Positions 26,006 to 36,095 of a DNA stretch of 64,000 nucleotides are shown one piece after another (positions within the stretch are counted from its first letter, which is position 1; every line of letters starts with the position of its first letter). Both the position numbers and the translations under genes were made by a program. Under the pieces are notes generated by a model that was not told the DNA's origin, searched no databases, and saw only the letters and a list, made by a program, of their open reading frames with translations. Source of the stretch: Niabella soli DSM 19437 (GTDB taxonomy: Bacteria; Bacteroidota; Bacteroidia; Chitinophagales; Chitinophagaceae); NCBI RefSeq assembly GCF_000243115.2, contig NZ_CP007035.1, forward strand, positions 1,302,001 through 1,366,000, read 5' to 3'.

Positions 26006-26258
26006 GCTAACGCATGCGCGTCAAGATAAGGAGCACGATTCAGGCGCTGTAAGCGCCGCGTGTTTATAGTATTCATGATCCTCTACGCAACGCATCGGCT
26101 CTCCCGCCTCAGCAGGACCGCGTAAACAGCCCGAACAAATACCATTGCGATTGCTATAAACACAACGCTCCTAACGGAGCGGAAATGGCTCAAATACTGG
26201 TGTAGTTGCAGTTCCAGCAGATTGAATGCCGCGTTTAGCTTGACGCGCATGCGATGGC
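26006..26258. repeat. Nested inverted repeats in a 400-bp gene-free region
   Basis: Between the TrmH gene and ppk1 the outer arms GCTAACGCATGCGCGTCAAG (26006-26025) and its near-complement (26239-26258) pair at 17 of 20. Inside are two opposite copies of a small module: a hairpin (GGCGCT/AGCGCC at 26043-26057; CGCTC/GGAGCG at 26166-26181) next to GTGTTTATAG. No coding region is convincing here. Confidence 0.65.
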
Positions 26259-26415
26259 TATCGGGATTGCGTGAAATTTGACCACGCGCAAATCCGCAAT
26301 CTGTGAGCCATAAAAAAACTTAATATAAAAATAAATACTGCCGCGGTCAAACATCGGTAAATAGCGGTAATTCTGCCGATAAAGTCTTATTATTGTGAAT
26401 ATACGAAGAACAACT

Positions 26416-28470
26416 ATGCAGAAGGTCATACCCAGGGATATCAGTTGGCTGGCATTTAACGGGCGCGTGCTTCAGGAAGCGGCGGATCCCACTGTTCCCT
26501 TAAATGAACGCATCAAATTCCTGGGAATTTTCTCCAATAACCGCGACGAATTTTTCAGGGTGCGGATCGCTTCCCTAAAACGGATGTTGCGTATTGAATC
26601 AAAACTCAATATGCATCCTGAACGCAACCCCAAAAAAATATTAGAGCAGATCCAGCGGCTGATGGATAACCAGCAGGAAGAATTTGAGCGGGTATGGGCC
26701 AACGTGCAACGAAGCCTGAATCGCAATAAAATCTACCTGAGAAATGCAACCCAACTAACCATAGGTCAGAAAAAATTTATCAGGGAATTCTACGAAACAG
26801 AGATCAGCCCTAATATTATTCCTCTTATGATTGAGAATATCAAAAAATTTCCCAATCTGAGAGATAAGTCTATTTTCCTTGGCGTGGTGATGCGCAAAAG
26901 TTACAACCGCCAGGACAAAAAATTTGCGATCATTGAAGTGCCGGTAACAGCAGTCGGACGCTTTATAGAGCTTCCTTCCAAAAGTGGCCAGCATGATATT
27001 ATGTTGCTGGAAGATGCTATCATCTTTAACCTGCCGGATATTTTTAAATTCCTGGGGTATGATGAATTCCACGCAAATATTTTCAAATTTACCAGGGATG
27101 CGGAGCTGGATATAGATACGGCCGATAACACCACGCTGGTGCAAAAGCTGGAAACAGGATTAAAAAACCGGAAACGCGGAACGCCTGTCCGCTTTACTTA
27201 TGATGAAAAAATGGATCCCGAGCTCCTGGCCTATTTGATCACACGGATGGGGTTTGCCAAACAGGACGCCATAAGCCCGGCAGGAGCCATTCATAATTTC
27301 AGGCATTTTATAGACTTCCCTGCGAAAGTGTTCAAAAATGTGAGCAGGCGTAAGGAACCCTTTGATCATCCGCTGCTGATGGAGCAACGCATTTCCGATG
27401 TGATCATGCACCGGGATGTATTGTTGAGTTTTCCCTATCACAATTTCACCCCCATCATTGACCTGATCCGCGAAGCGGCCTTCGACCCGGATGTCGTTTC
27501 CATAAAGATCACCTGTTACCGTTTGGCAGCCCAATCAAAGATCATCAACGCCCTCGTTAATGCCGTACGCAATGGTAAAGAAGTTACGGTAATGCTGGAA
27601 TTGAAAGCCCGCTTTGATGAAGAAGCCAATATGGAATGGAAACAACGGCTGGAAGATGTAGGCGCAACGGTGCTTACGGGCTTCTCCAATATGAAAGTGC
27701 ATGCGAAATTATGCGTTATCAAAAAGAAGAAGGGCGCCAAAACCGAGCATTATGGATTTGTAAGTACCGGCAACCTGAATGAAAAAACGGCCCGGGTGTA
27801 TGCCGACCATTGTTTACTGACCTCTAATAAAAGAATAATGGCGGACGTCAACCGCATCTTCTCTTATCTTGAAAAACCTAAAATAAACGAACTGGCATTA
27901 GCCAAATGCAATGTAGTCATTCCCAGTCCGGTTTATATCCGGACCTTTTTGACCAAACAGATCGATCACGAAATTGCCCTGGCCCGGAAAGGCAAGAAAG
28001 CGGAAATGATCATTAAAATGAATTCCCTTTCCGATCTGGATATGATCCAGAAGCTTTATGAAGCAGCACGGGCGGGGGTTGTGGTGAAATTGATCGTAAG
28101 AGGCATTTTCTGTATGCTTTCGCAAAATAAAAAATTCAAACATAAGGTTACCGCCATCAGCATTGTGGACGAATACCTGGAGCACGCCAGGGTATTTGTT
28201 TTTCATAATGAAGGAAAGCCTAAAGTTTTTCTTTCGTCGGCCGACTGGATGATGCGCAACCTGGAACACCGGGTGGAAGCCACCTGCCCTGTTACCGATT
28301 CCAGATTAAAAAATGAATTGATCGATATTTTAAATATCCAGTTAAGTGATAATGTAAAAGCCCGCCTGCTCGACAATGAGTTGAAGAATAAATATGTGCA
28401 TTCGTCCACAAAAAAGATCCGGTCGCAGGAGGCTATTTACAATTACCTGTTCAACAAAAAATATACATAG
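26416..28470 (+). CDS. ppk1: Polyphosphate kinase 1
   Basis: 684 residues from the ATG at 26416, which gives the family N-terminus with RDISWLAFNGRVLQEA; a GTG 21 bp earlier is the alternative. N-domain, head domain and two phospholipase-D-like C-domains are complete. Active-site motifs include the autophosphorylated His region GFSNMKVHAKLCVI, followed by STGNLNEKTARVYADH, and VFLSSADWMMRNLEHRVEA. It builds polyphosphate from ATP reversibly. The downstream exopolyphosphatase gene starts on the very next base, so synthesis and breakdown enzymes are coupled. Confidence 0.96.
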   Translation: MQKVIPRDISWLAFNGRVLQEAADPTVPLNERIKFLGIFSNNRDEFFRVRIASLKRMLRIESKLNMHPERNPKKILEQIQRLMDNQQEEFERVWANVQRSLNRNKIYLRNATQLTIGQKKFIREFYETEISPNIIPLMIENIKKFPNLRDKSIFLGVVMRKSYNRQDKKFAIIEVPVTAVGRFIELPSKSGQHDIMLLEDAIIFNLPDIFKFLGYDEFHANIFKFTRDAELDIDTADNTTLVQKLETGLKNRKRGTPVRFTYDEKMDPELLAYLITRMGFAKQDAISPAGAIHNFRHFIDFPAKVFKNVSRRKEPFDHPLLMEQRISDVIMHRDVLLSFPYHNFTPIIDLIREAAFDPDVVSIKITCYRLAAQSKIINALVNAVRNGKEVTVMLELKARFDEEANMEWKQRLEDVGATVLTGFSNMKVHAKLCVIKKKKGAKTEHYGFVSTGNLNEKTARVYADHCLLTSNKRIMADVNRIFSYLEKPKINELALAKCNVVIPSPVYIRTFLTKQIDHEIALARKGKKAEMIIKMNSLSDLDMIQKLYEAARAGVVVKLIVRGIFCMLSQNKKFKHKVTAISIVDEYLEHARVFVFHNEGKPKVFLSSADWMMRNLEHRVEATCPVTDSRLKNELIDILNIQLSDNVKARLLDNELKNKYVHSSTKKIRSQEAIYNYLFNKKYT

Positions 28471-29352
28471 TTGAAATTAGCAGCAATTGATATTGGTAGT
28501 AATGCGGCCCGCCTGTTGATTACGGATGTGCGGCTGCTTAAAAAGAATAAGCCCGAGTTTATTAAATCGAACCTTATCCGGGTGCCGCTGCGGTTGGGAT
28601 TCGATGTTTTTGAAACGGGAATGATCTCCGCAAACAAGATCAGCCATATCCTAAGCACGATGAAAGCCTATCGCAATCTGCTGGATGCTTACGAAGTGCA
28701 ACATATCAAGGCCTGCGCCACATCCGCCATGCGCGATGCCCGTAATGGCGCTGAAATCATAAAACAGGTTAAAGAGACCACCGGCATTGAAATTGAAATT
28801 ATTTCCGGCGACCGTGAAGCAGCACTCATTTATGAAAGTCACGTGGCCGACAGTCTCACCAGGGATGAGTCTTATTTATATATAGATGTGGGTGGCGGCA
28901 GCACCGAGCTGACCTGCTTTACCAACGGAACGATGACCTTTAAACGGTCCTTCAATATCGGCACGATCCGGATCTTGAAACAACAGGTAACAGAAGCCCA
29001 TTGGGAAGAAATGAAAACCTATATCCGGAGCCAGACAAAAAAAACCAGACCTGTTATCGGGATCGGGTCGGGTGGAAATATCAATAAGATCTTTTCACTG
29101 TCCAAAAGAAAAGAAGGAAGGCCCCTTACGCTGGAGCTGTTGCGGGATTACTACAAGGAATTCAGCAGCCGGACGCTTAGTGAGCGGATCAGTTATTATA
29201 AGCTGCGCGAGGACCGGGCCGACGTAATTGTGCCTGCTTTATTAATTTACATAAACGTTCTAAAATGGGCCGGCGCAGAAGAAATACTGGTGCCCAAGAT
29301 CGGACTGGCGGATGGGCTGATCCAGAGCTTGTATGATGAAATAAGTCAATAG
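28471..29352 (+). CDS. Ppx/GppA phosphatase family protein
   Basis: A 293-residue protein of the actin-like ATPase superfamily with the motifs LAAIDIGSNAARLLI and YIDVGGGSTELTCF. It covers the two N-terminal domains only, without the C-terminal HD-like domain of longer Ppx proteins. It hydrolyses polyphosphate or pppGpp. The start is a TTG immediately after the ppk1 stop (TAGTTG), chosen because the protein must begin at the first strand MKLAAIDIG. Tight coupling with ppk1 supports a role in polyphosphate turnover. Confidence 0.92.
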   Translation: MKLAAIDIGSNAARLLITDVRLLKKNKPEFIKSNLIRVPLRLGFDVFETGMISANKISHILSTMKAYRNLLDAYEVQHIKACATSAMRDARNGAEIIKQVKETTGIEIEIISGDREAALIYESHVADSLTRDESYLYIDVGGGSTELTCFTNGTMTFKRSFNIGTIRILKQQVTEAHWEEMKTYIRSQTKKTRPVIGIGSGGNINKIFSLSKRKEGRPLTLELLRDYYKEFSSRTLSERISYYKLREDRADVIVPALLIYINVLKWAGAEEILVPKIGLADGLIQSLYDEISQ

Positions 29353-29479
29353 TGAATACAGAATGAAGAATACTAAACTAGTAAAACGCGTCATCCCGAT
29401 ACCTGCGTAGCTGGCGAGGGAGCCCGTGCAGGCGGAATGAAAAATTAAAAATCAGCAATAATAAAAAAGAAATTTTGAT

Positions 29480-30295
29480 ATGTCTGTAAATAAAGAAGTA
29501 AAAAGGGTTACTACCCATACACTGGCGAAAATGAAACAGGCCGGTGAGAAAATAAGCATGCTCACGGCTTATGATTTTTCATTTGCCCGTATCATCGACA
29601 GCGCGGGTATCGATGTGCTATTGGTCGGCGATTCCGCTTCTAATGTAATGGCCGGGCACGAAACCACCTTGCCCATTACCCTGGACCAGATGATCTACCA
29701 TGCGCAATCGGTTATCCGTGCTGCCAAGCGTTGTCTTGTAGTGGTGGATCTGCCGTTTGGTTCTTATCAGTCCAACTCAGAAATAGCATTGGCCTCCGCT
29801 GTCCGCATTATGAAAGAAACCGGCGCACATGCGGTGAAGCTGGAGGGTGGCGAGGAAGTAACAGAATCCATAAAAAAGATCACATCGGCAGGCATCCCGG
29901 TTATGGGGCATTTAGGGCTTACACCGCAGTCTATCTACCAGTTTGGCACTTATGCGGTACGTGCCAAAGAAGAAACTGAAGCCGCCAAACTTTTGAAAGA
30001 TGTGGAACTCGTGCAGCAGGCAGGGGCCTTTGCATTAGTATTGGAAAAAATACCCGCGGCCCTTGCCCAACAGGCCACTGAAAAATTACAGATCCCTGTG
30101 ATCGGCATAGGTGCTGGTCCGCACTGTGATGGCCAGGTGTTGGTGATGCACGATATGCTGGGGATCAACACGGAATTTAAGCCCAAATTCCTGCGGCAGT
30201 ACCTGAATATTTTCGAACAGGCTACAAAAGCGGTTCAGCAGTATATCTGGGATGTGAAATCAGGAGATTTCCCCAACGAACAGGAACAGTATTAG
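29480..30295 (+). CDS. panB: 3-methyl-2-oxobutanoate hydroxymethyltransferase
   Basis: A 271-residue TIM barrel with the family motifs [55 protein letters not shown] and [20 protein letters not shown]. It transfers a hydroxymethyl group from methylene-THF to ketoisovalerate, the first committed step to pantothenate and CoA. The Mg2+-ligand acidic residues of DS and E are present. The other pan genes are not in the window. The spacer before it contains a dispersed 19-bp repeat. Confidence 0.96.
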   Translation: MSVNKEVKRVTTHTLAKMKQAGEKISMLTAYDFSFARIIDSAGIDVLLVGDSASNVMAGHETTLPITLDQMIYHAQSVIRAAKRCLVVVDLPFGSYQSNSEIALASAVRIMKETGAHAVKLEGGEEVTESIKKITSAGIPVMGHLGLTPQSIYQFGTYAVRAKEETEAAKLLKDVELVQQAGAFALVLEKIPAALAQQATEKLQIPVIGIGAGPHCDGQVLVMHDMLGINTEFKPKFLRQYLNIFEQATKAVQQYIWDVKSGDFPNEQEQY

Positions 30296-30302
30296 CATGT
30301 AA

Positions 30303-30348
30303 AATATCCAATGTAGAATTTAAAATTTTACATTCCACATTGGATATT
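30303..30348. repeat. AATATCCAATGT hairpin
   Basis: Two arms of about 22 nt (starting AATATCCAATGT) pair at 20 of 22 with almost no loop. It lies between the convergent panB and TonB receptor genes and may serve as a bidirectional terminator. It belongs to the same A+T-rich hairpin type as 24548-24645. Confidence 0.65.
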
Positions 30349-30371
30349 CAATATCTCATATTTCACATTCT

Positions 30372-33092
30372 TTAAAATTTATACCGGAGCGCCGCTCTAA
30401 AGCTTCTTCCCACTAATGGACGTGCTATAAACGAAGTAGCTCCTGCATCGTTACTTTGAAACTCGCCCTGGCGGGGGTTTCCTTCGGTAAGGCCTAAGGA
30501 ATTACCCAGGTTATCAATAAGTCCGAAGATTGAAATTTTGTCATTCAATTTTACCTGGGCATTTATGTCAATCTTTGTATAGCTGGGCAGCGATACCGAA
30601 TTTGCAACGTCCACATAGCGTTGCCCTTCATATTCGATAACCGATTGCAAACGCACCCTGTCATTGAAAAAATTAAATCCGGGAATTACTCTCAGCGATG
30701 CCGCGGGTACCCTGATGAGCTGGTTGTCATTATAATCGATCTGTTTCCCGGAATTATCAGTATACACGTATCCTTTATACTGGCCACGCTGTAAAGTGGC
30801 CGTTGCTGAAATATCGAACCATTTTACGGGATAATACCCCCCTTCCAGTTCCAGTCCAAGGGTTTGGGTATTGGCATACAGGTTTTCCTGCGTCTGGCTT
30901 CCGTTTGCATTAAAAACATAGTTGGTAAAACCCACATTATTGTACTTAGTCCAAAAGCCTGTAGCATACAATGAAAGTGCTGCGCTGCTGTATTTATACC
31001 CTACTTCCCCCAATTGCATGGTTTGGGTAATAGGTTTTGCAGTAGCGTTGGTTACATAAGAACCCAGCCCCGGGATACGTGCGGCTGAAGTATACCGGGC
31101 AAAAGCCCCCATATTGCTGGAAAACTGGTAATTAGCGCCTATTGTCCAGGTAGTGAAATTAAAACCATGGTTATAGTTTTGAAAGATCCCGTTGCCGGTT
31201 AAAATATTAGATGTGGCGAAGGTTCCCAGGTTCACGCTCTTACTTTGTTCTACTACGCCTTTTGTTTGCGCGTTTTCCCAACGCAGTCCGGCATCCAAAC
31301 GAAAAGCAGGGGTTATTTGCCACTCATCGCTGACATACACCGCGTTGGTGGTCTGCTCCCCATGCGCGTCGGCCCATTCATATCCATAGCGGTATATACC
31401 ATTATCCGTAAATGTCCGCAATACTTTTCCATTAGCGTCCAGCGCTACAAGGTTTAGCAATCGGGCATTGTCCTGAACATCAAGCAAGGCAACAGAGGAG
31501 TACCGGCTAAAATCTTCGTCGAAATGCGAATAGTAGTAGCCAAAATTAAAATCGTGCTTTGAAGAGCCTGTAAAAAATACACGTGAAAGGTGCAGATCGT
31601 TGGCAATTTCGGTCAGGGGCAATGTAAGCCCCCGGATGCCGCCAAGAATCATAAGGCCATTGCCGTTCTGGGTTGCATTGTTAAAAGCAGCGCCCGTGCT
31701 TACATACTGCAATCCTAAGCGCTGTGCACCCGGAACAGTAGCGAGCAGCCCCGATTGGCTCGACAGCATAGAATCCGCCGTAAGTAATGTATTTGGATAC
31801 ACCCCGTTGCGTTGGGTATGGGTGTTATCGTAACGAAGGGTGTTTTTTAAAATCCAGTGGTCAAAAATTTCGGTTTTAAACTTCGCTGTAATCTGGCTTC
31901 TTTGTACAGAAGTTCCCACGGTATTATCAAAATGGTATAAACTGCCGTCCCCCTGGATCATATTCATCCTTTGTGTTTCCGGCCCGGCAATAGTACCGTA
32001 GTTGCCATTCATTCCCGGAACGGCTACTATTTTTCCGTTCTGACGTGTCATCGGAATACCTAAATAAAAAATTACATCATCATCCAGCCGTTTAAAATCA
32101 ATATCAAAGGATGATTTTTCCCATTTCTTACCAATAGAAACCCTGAATTGTCCTCCATGATTGCCGCTGAAACCCGGATCGCGTACTCCTGTGCCCGCCC
32201 GGTAAAACCCACCGGCCGAAAGCTTCCATCCATCACCAACAGGCGCACCCACCCAAAAATCACCGCGATAAAAATTCTGGCTTCCCAACGACAGTTTAAA
32301 AATACCTTCGGTCTTGTCACCAACCGCGCGCGGGATATAGTTCACCGCCCCCGCCGGTGCGTTAGAATAGAACACGGAAGAAGGCCCGCCCCGAACGACT
32401 TCAATGGACTGAATGGTTTCATCCAACCGAAAGACCTGATCGGCATTTAAATAACCCAGAGAGGGATCATGTTGTACCGGCACCCCATCTTCAAGTAATT
32501 GTATGGATCCATAACCGTCTACCGGCACCCCTCTTGCACGTACATTACCACTTCCCTCTCCTCCTGACGATTCCACCCAAAAACCCGGCACCGACTTTAA
32601 AGCCTCGGTGACACTGGTAGGCGCCTGCAAGCTCAACGCATTATACCCGATAGTTGTAACCGAATAGCTCGTTTCCAGTTTGGTCCGGTTTTGCGCACCG
32701 GCGCGCCCGGTCACAATCACTTCCTTTAAATCGTTTGGCGTTGATCGCAACTGAAGCAGCAAAGGCCGGTCGGAATTGGCTGTAACGGTATAGCCGGCCA
32801 GGGTTTGCGCCTGGTAACCCACATGGGAAACAACGATGGAATACGTGGCTCCGGCTGTTACATCGGTGCAGGTAAATGCACCTGAGGAATCTGTTTGAGC
32901 GGCAGTTGTTTGTCCGGTGGCTTTGTTCTTTGCAAAAACCGAAGCGTTGGCAACGGGCCTGCCGTTTTCGTCTGTTACCCGGCCTTTTAGTTCTTTAACA
33001 TTTTGCGCCTTTCCAATGATCTGAATATGGCAGCATAGGGCTAATAATAAAAAGCAGAGCAAGGGTCTGATTTTAATAGTTGACGGAATCAT
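30372..33092 (-). CDS. TonB-dependent outer-membrane receptor
   Basis: A 906-residue receptor. It has a signal peptide (cut near IIGKAQ), a carboxypeptidase-regulatory-like Ig domain (about 33-115; LKGRVTDENGRPVANASVFA), a TonB-box-like region (DLKEVIVTGRA) and a plug domain (about 125-250; APTSVTEALKSVPGFWVESS). The 22-strand barrel ends in the usual aromatic residue (RAALRYKF). The plug motif GGPSSVFYSNAPAGAVNYIP is closest to FecA/siderophore-type receptors, not SusC. No SusD partner follows. It imports an unknown ligand, most likely an iron chelate, using TonB energy. It is monocistronic. Confidence 0.9.
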   Translation of the reverse strand: MIPSTIKIRPLLCFLLLALCCHIQIIGKAQNVKELKGRVTDENGRPVANASVFAKNKATGQTTAAQTDSSGAFTCTDVTAGATYSIVVSHVGYQAQTLAGYTVTANSDRPLLLQLRSTPNDLKEVIVTGRAGAQNRTKLETSYSVTTIGYNALSLQAPTSVTEALKSVPGFWVESSGGEGSGNVRARGVPVDGYGSIQLLEDGVPVQHDPSLGYLNADQVFRLDETIQSIEVVRGGPSSVFYSNAPAGAVNYIPRAVGDKTEGIFKLSLGSQNFYRGDFWVGAPVGDGWKLSAGGFYRAGTGVRDPGFSGNHGGQFRVSIGKKWEKSSFDIDFKRLDDDVIFYLGIPMTRQNGKIVAVPGMNGNYGTIAGPETQRMNMIQGDGSLYHFDNTVGTSVQRSQITAKFKTEIFDHWILKNTLRYDNTHTQRNGVYPNTLLTADSMLSSQSGLLATVPGAQRLGLQYVSTGAAFNNATQNGNGLMILGGIRGLTLPLTEIANDLHLSRVFFTGSSKHDFNFGYYYSHFDEDFSRYSSVALLDVQDNARLLNLVALDANGKVLRTFTDNGIYRYGYEWADAHGEQTTNAVYVSDEWQITPAFRLDAGLRWENAQTKGVVEQSKSVNLGTFATSNILTGNGIFQNYNHGFNFTTWTIGANYQFSSNMGAFARYTSAARIPGLGSYVTNATAKPITQTMQLGEVGYKYSSAALSLYATGFWTKYNNVGFTNYVFNANGSQTQENLYANTQTLGLELEGGYYPVKWFDISATATLQRGQYKGYVYTDNSGKQIDYNDNQLIRVPAASLRVIPGFNFFNDRVRLQSVIEYEGQRYVDVANSVSLPSYTKIDINAQVKLNDKISIFGLIDNLGNSLGLTEGNPRQGEFQSNDAGATSFIARPLVGRSFRAALRYKF

Positions 33093-33415
33093 AAACTAAT
33101 TTGAAAATGAACGATAGGGTTGAAATTCTTTATTATATGATTTACGAAACGCAAATATCTTAAAACTTCAAAACATCAATATTTCCTTACTATTAATTTT
33201 TCATGACAAACTTCTTCGGCAATTACAATCTAAAAATAACCCTACTTAATCGAAAAAGCAAATTTTCAACCCCTGAACGCGCCTTTCGACCTTAACAAGG
33301 TATTAAAAACACTTCAGTCTCCTAACAATTTTGTTTCCTCAAGCCAGGGTGCTAATTTCAAACTGCAAAATTGAATGTATATGAATTATCTTTCTATGGC
33401 CAAACACTTTTCTAA
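33093..33415. other. A+T-rich intergenic region
   Basis: 323 bp between divergent genes. It presumably carries both promoters, but I find no clean TANNTTTG box, repeat or small gene. Confidence 0.4.
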
Positions 33416-33724
33416 ATGAACCCTGTAATAAAAATCTTACTATTCGTAACGGGCATCCCAGGTCTTTATTTTTCCCTATTTGTTTTGTACATTCTGAAGG
33501 AAACGCTTTCAACAGATGGAAAGTTGCCGGAAAATGAATTTCTCAGTGAATTATATAGGCTATCTATAATAAATGTATTATGGGCGCTGCCCTTAATTTG
33601 CCTGGTCTCTTTTTTCTTAAGAAAGTATCCTTATGGGCGCCTGATTTTCATTGGCTCAACGGCGGCCTTTGCCCTTTTGGTAATGGTTTTCTTTATATTG
33701 CTCCACAAAGGGGAACTGGAATAA
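33416..33724 (+). CDS. Small membrane protein, three predicted helices
   Basis: 102 residues with three hydrophobic segments (ILLFVTGIPGLYFSLFVLYI; IINVLWALPLICLVSFFL; LIFIGSTAAFALLVMVFFIL) separated by an acidic loop (TDGKLPENEF) and a basic turn (RKYPYGR). The pattern fits a real inner-membrane protein. I do not recognise a family. It stands alone just upstream of the first copy of the large dispersed repeat. Confidence 0.55.
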   Translation: MNPVIKILLFVTGIPGLYFSLFVLYILKETLSTDGKLPENEFLSELYRLSIINVLWALPLICLVSFFLRKYPYGRLIFIGSTAAFALLVMVFFILLHKGELE

Positions 33725-33886
33725 CATTGAGAAAATATTCAATAATGAACGAAAAATTTTAAATTCTACATTCAATGTTGTTTCCTTAAGCATTGAGACA
33801 CGCTAAAAGGGTGTAATTCCAGGACGATACATTAAACTGCTAAAAGCTTGCATCGTTCCTGCAACAATCGACCGTTTAATTTTTTC

Positions 33887-34461
33887 CTACTTTTTGCTCG
33901 CCCAAAAAGTAGAGCAAAAAGGGCAGGGTCAAACGAACGCCTCCGGCCGTTCGACCGCCCACGCACACGAAAACCCAAATCGAAAAGGGACTTTAAGGCC
34001 TTATTGAAAGGGAAGGTTGAAGCTGCGGTCTCCTCCAAACCATGGATTCTTTACCGCGCTGATTTTTTCCGGGAGTGATTCTGCTAAAAAGAAGTTGTCA
34101 TTATGTAAAAAATAGGCGCTCCCGAACCGTCTGGCCAGGGTGGTTTCTATTGCATTCAGGAATGGTCGGCATAAAGAGCTGTCCAATGAAAATGAAAAAA
34201 TTAAACTACAAGAACTCTTTCATAGAAGGTCGTTCGCGAAACAGCAAAAGAAAAATCAAGCAGAATGGCGATTTTGACGCCGAAAAGCGATTCCCGAAGC
34301 ATAAGAACTGTAGGAAGACGGCATAATCAGGCCTATAGCGCAGATTTTTTCGCTCTTGCCGGATTGACCAAGCCTTGGTTCGATTAGCAGTAATCAGGCA
34401 GGATTTGCCTTTTTGCGAACAAGATTTTTTGCTTACCTTTTTATCGACTGAAAAAAGTGAG
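33887..34461 (+). repeat. Large dispersed element, copy 1 (~575 bp)
   Basis: It opens with the hairpin CTACTTTTT-gctcgccc-AAAAAGTAG (33887-33912) and closes with a T/A-rich hairpin around TTTTTATCGACTGAAAAAA (34432-34461). In between, blocks such as GGGCAGGGTCAAACGAACGC, CGCTGATTTTTTCC, AAAAAATAGGCGC, TTTTGACGCCG and TAGCGCAGATT recur in the same order in copy 2 at 55081-55626. Short open frames inside are not convincing genes. Confidence 0.85.
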
Positions 34462-34616
34462 AGAAGAAATAAAGCTGAGTGAGTTTATCAATAGAACGGA
34501 AAAGACTGTATGAACAATCAAATCTTTGCAAGGCCTTATTGACAATGAACGCTATATTATGGGCTATAAACGGAACTATCCTGAAAACTTAAGAAACGAC
34601 ATTGATTCAACATCCA

Positions 34617-35927
34617 TCATTCCATTACCACCCCTTCCAGGTCGTAATCATAAGCTTTTTCGATCTTCACATTATAGAACTCCCCAATCTTTAGTTTTTC
34701 GGCGCCGGTAATGATCACTTCATTATCCACTTCTACGCTGTCAAACTCCGTACGGCCAATATAACGACCCGCTTCTTTTTTATCAATAAGCGTTTTAAAG
34801 GTTTTTCCTATTTTTTCCTGATTTAGTTCATAGGAAATCTCCTGCTGAAACTCCATTACCTCCTGAGCTCTTTGCTCCTTTTCTTCCTGGGAGATAGTAT
34901 CCGCCAGTTTATAAGCGCTGGTATCTTCTTCATGAGAATAGGTAAAGATGCCCACCCGGTCGAACCGCTCTTTGGCCAAAAACTGTTTTAGTTCTTCAAT
35001 ATCATCCCGTGTTTCACCGGGGAAGCCGGCAATGAGCGTGGTACGCAAACAAATGCCCGGTACTTTTTCGCGGATCGCGCTTACCAGGTCCTCCATTTCG
35101 GCCCGGGTGATCTGGCGCTTCATCGCATTTAGCATATTATCGGAAGCGTGCTGCAGGGGCATATCCAGGTAATTGCAGATATTATCGCGTTGCCGCATTA
35201 CGTCTAATATCTCCAGCGGAAACTTTGTAGGATAGGCATAATGCAGGCGGATCCACTCCAGCCCCTTTATATCCGCCAGCCGGTTCAGCAGGTCGGGCAG
35301 CATCCGTTTTTTATAAATATCCAGGCCGTAATAGGTTAGCTCCTGGGCGATCAGCATTACCTCTTTCACGCCCTTTTTCACCAGCCCTTCCGCTTCGGCC
35401 ACCAACTCTTCCATGATTTTGCTGACGTGTTTACCCCGCATCAGTGGGATGGCACAAAAAGAACAGGTGCGGTTACAGCCTTCGGATATTTTCATATACG
35501 CATAATGCCTGGGGGTGGCCAGCAGCCGCTCGCCCAGCAATTCCGTCTTATAATCCGCCTCAAATTGTTTCAGTATCAGGGGAAGCTCCATGGTACCGAA
35601 AAAGGCATCTACTTCCGGTATTTGTTCTTCCAGGTTCAACTTATAGCGCTCGCTCAAACAGCCGGTAACGTAAACCTTGTCCAGCTTGCCGCGCTTTTTA
35701 AATTCTACTTGTTCCAGGATGGTGTTGATACTTTCTTCTTTCGCCTTATCAATAAACCCGCAGGTATTCACCACCACTATATTATGATCCAGTTTTTTAT
35801 TTTCATGCACCACATTGATATCATTGGCTTGTAGCTGTCCGCTCAATACTTCACTATCCACCATGTTCTTGCTGCAGCCCAGCGTAATAATATTTACCTT
35901 ATCTTTCTTTAACGTTTTTGCTTTCAA
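34617..35927 (-). CDS. rimO: Ribosomal protein S12 methylthiotransferase
   Basis: A 436-residue radical-SAM enzyme. The N-terminal MTTase domain has NIITLGCSKNMVDSE and VVNTCGFID with cysteines for the auxiliary cluster. The radical-SAM motif is GCNRTCSFCAIP (CxxxCxxC). The C-terminal TRAM domain includes IDKKEAGRYIGRTEFDSVEV. It adds a methylthio group to the conserved Asp of ribosomal protein S12. RimO is preferred over MiaB because of the LGCSKN N-terminus and the RKxGCxR-type TRAM differences. It is monocistronic. Confidence 0.95.
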   Translation of the reverse strand: MKAKTLKKDKVNIITLGCSKNMVDSEVLSGQLQANDINVVHENKKLDHNIVVVNTCGFIDKAKEESINTILEQVEFKKRGKLDKVYVTGCLSERYKLNLEEQIPEVDAFFGTMELPLILKQFEADYKTELLGERLLATPRHYAYMKISEGCNRTCSFCAIPLMRGKHVSKIMEELVAEAEGLVKKGVKEVMLIAQELTYYGLDIYKKRMLPDLLNRLADIKGLEWIRLHYAYPTKFPLEILDVMRQRDNICNYLDMPLQHASDNMLNAMKRQITRAEMEDLVSAIREKVPGICLRTTLIAGFPGETRDDIEELKQFLAKERFDRVGIFTYSHEEDTSAYKLADTISQEEKEQRAQEVMEFQQEISYELNQEKIGKTFKTLIDKKEAGRYIGRTEFDSVEVDNEVIITGAEKLKIGEFYNVKIEKAYDYDLEGVVME

Positions 35928-35953
35928 ACTGATTTTTTTGATTTTAGAAGCTG

Positions 35954-35961
35954 CAAAGGTA
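35954..35961 (-). promoter_or_regulatory. -7 box TACCTTTG upstream of rimO
   Basis: A minus-strand match to TANNTTTG, 26 bp before the rimO start. Confidence 0.6.
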
Positions 35962-36095
35962 CAACAAGCCGGGCAAATGCCCTTGAAATGCGTTTATTCG
36001 TGCATTTTGTACAACAACACTGTTGTAACTACAGCCACCGTAGAAATCACAGCATTTAAGACAGATGGGAAAGGCTAAGAAATTTTTTTGGGGGG

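Noticed and set aside
33848-34078. 76-residue Arg/Lys-rich frame in dispersed element copy 1
   Set aside because: A similar peptide is found in copy 2, but the frames diverge and end at unrelated places; both strands look equally open. I treat it as a by-product of the repeat.
33800-34470. CRISPR array
   Set aside because: The repeated blocks here and in other spacers are irregular in length and spacing, and no cas genes occur in the window.
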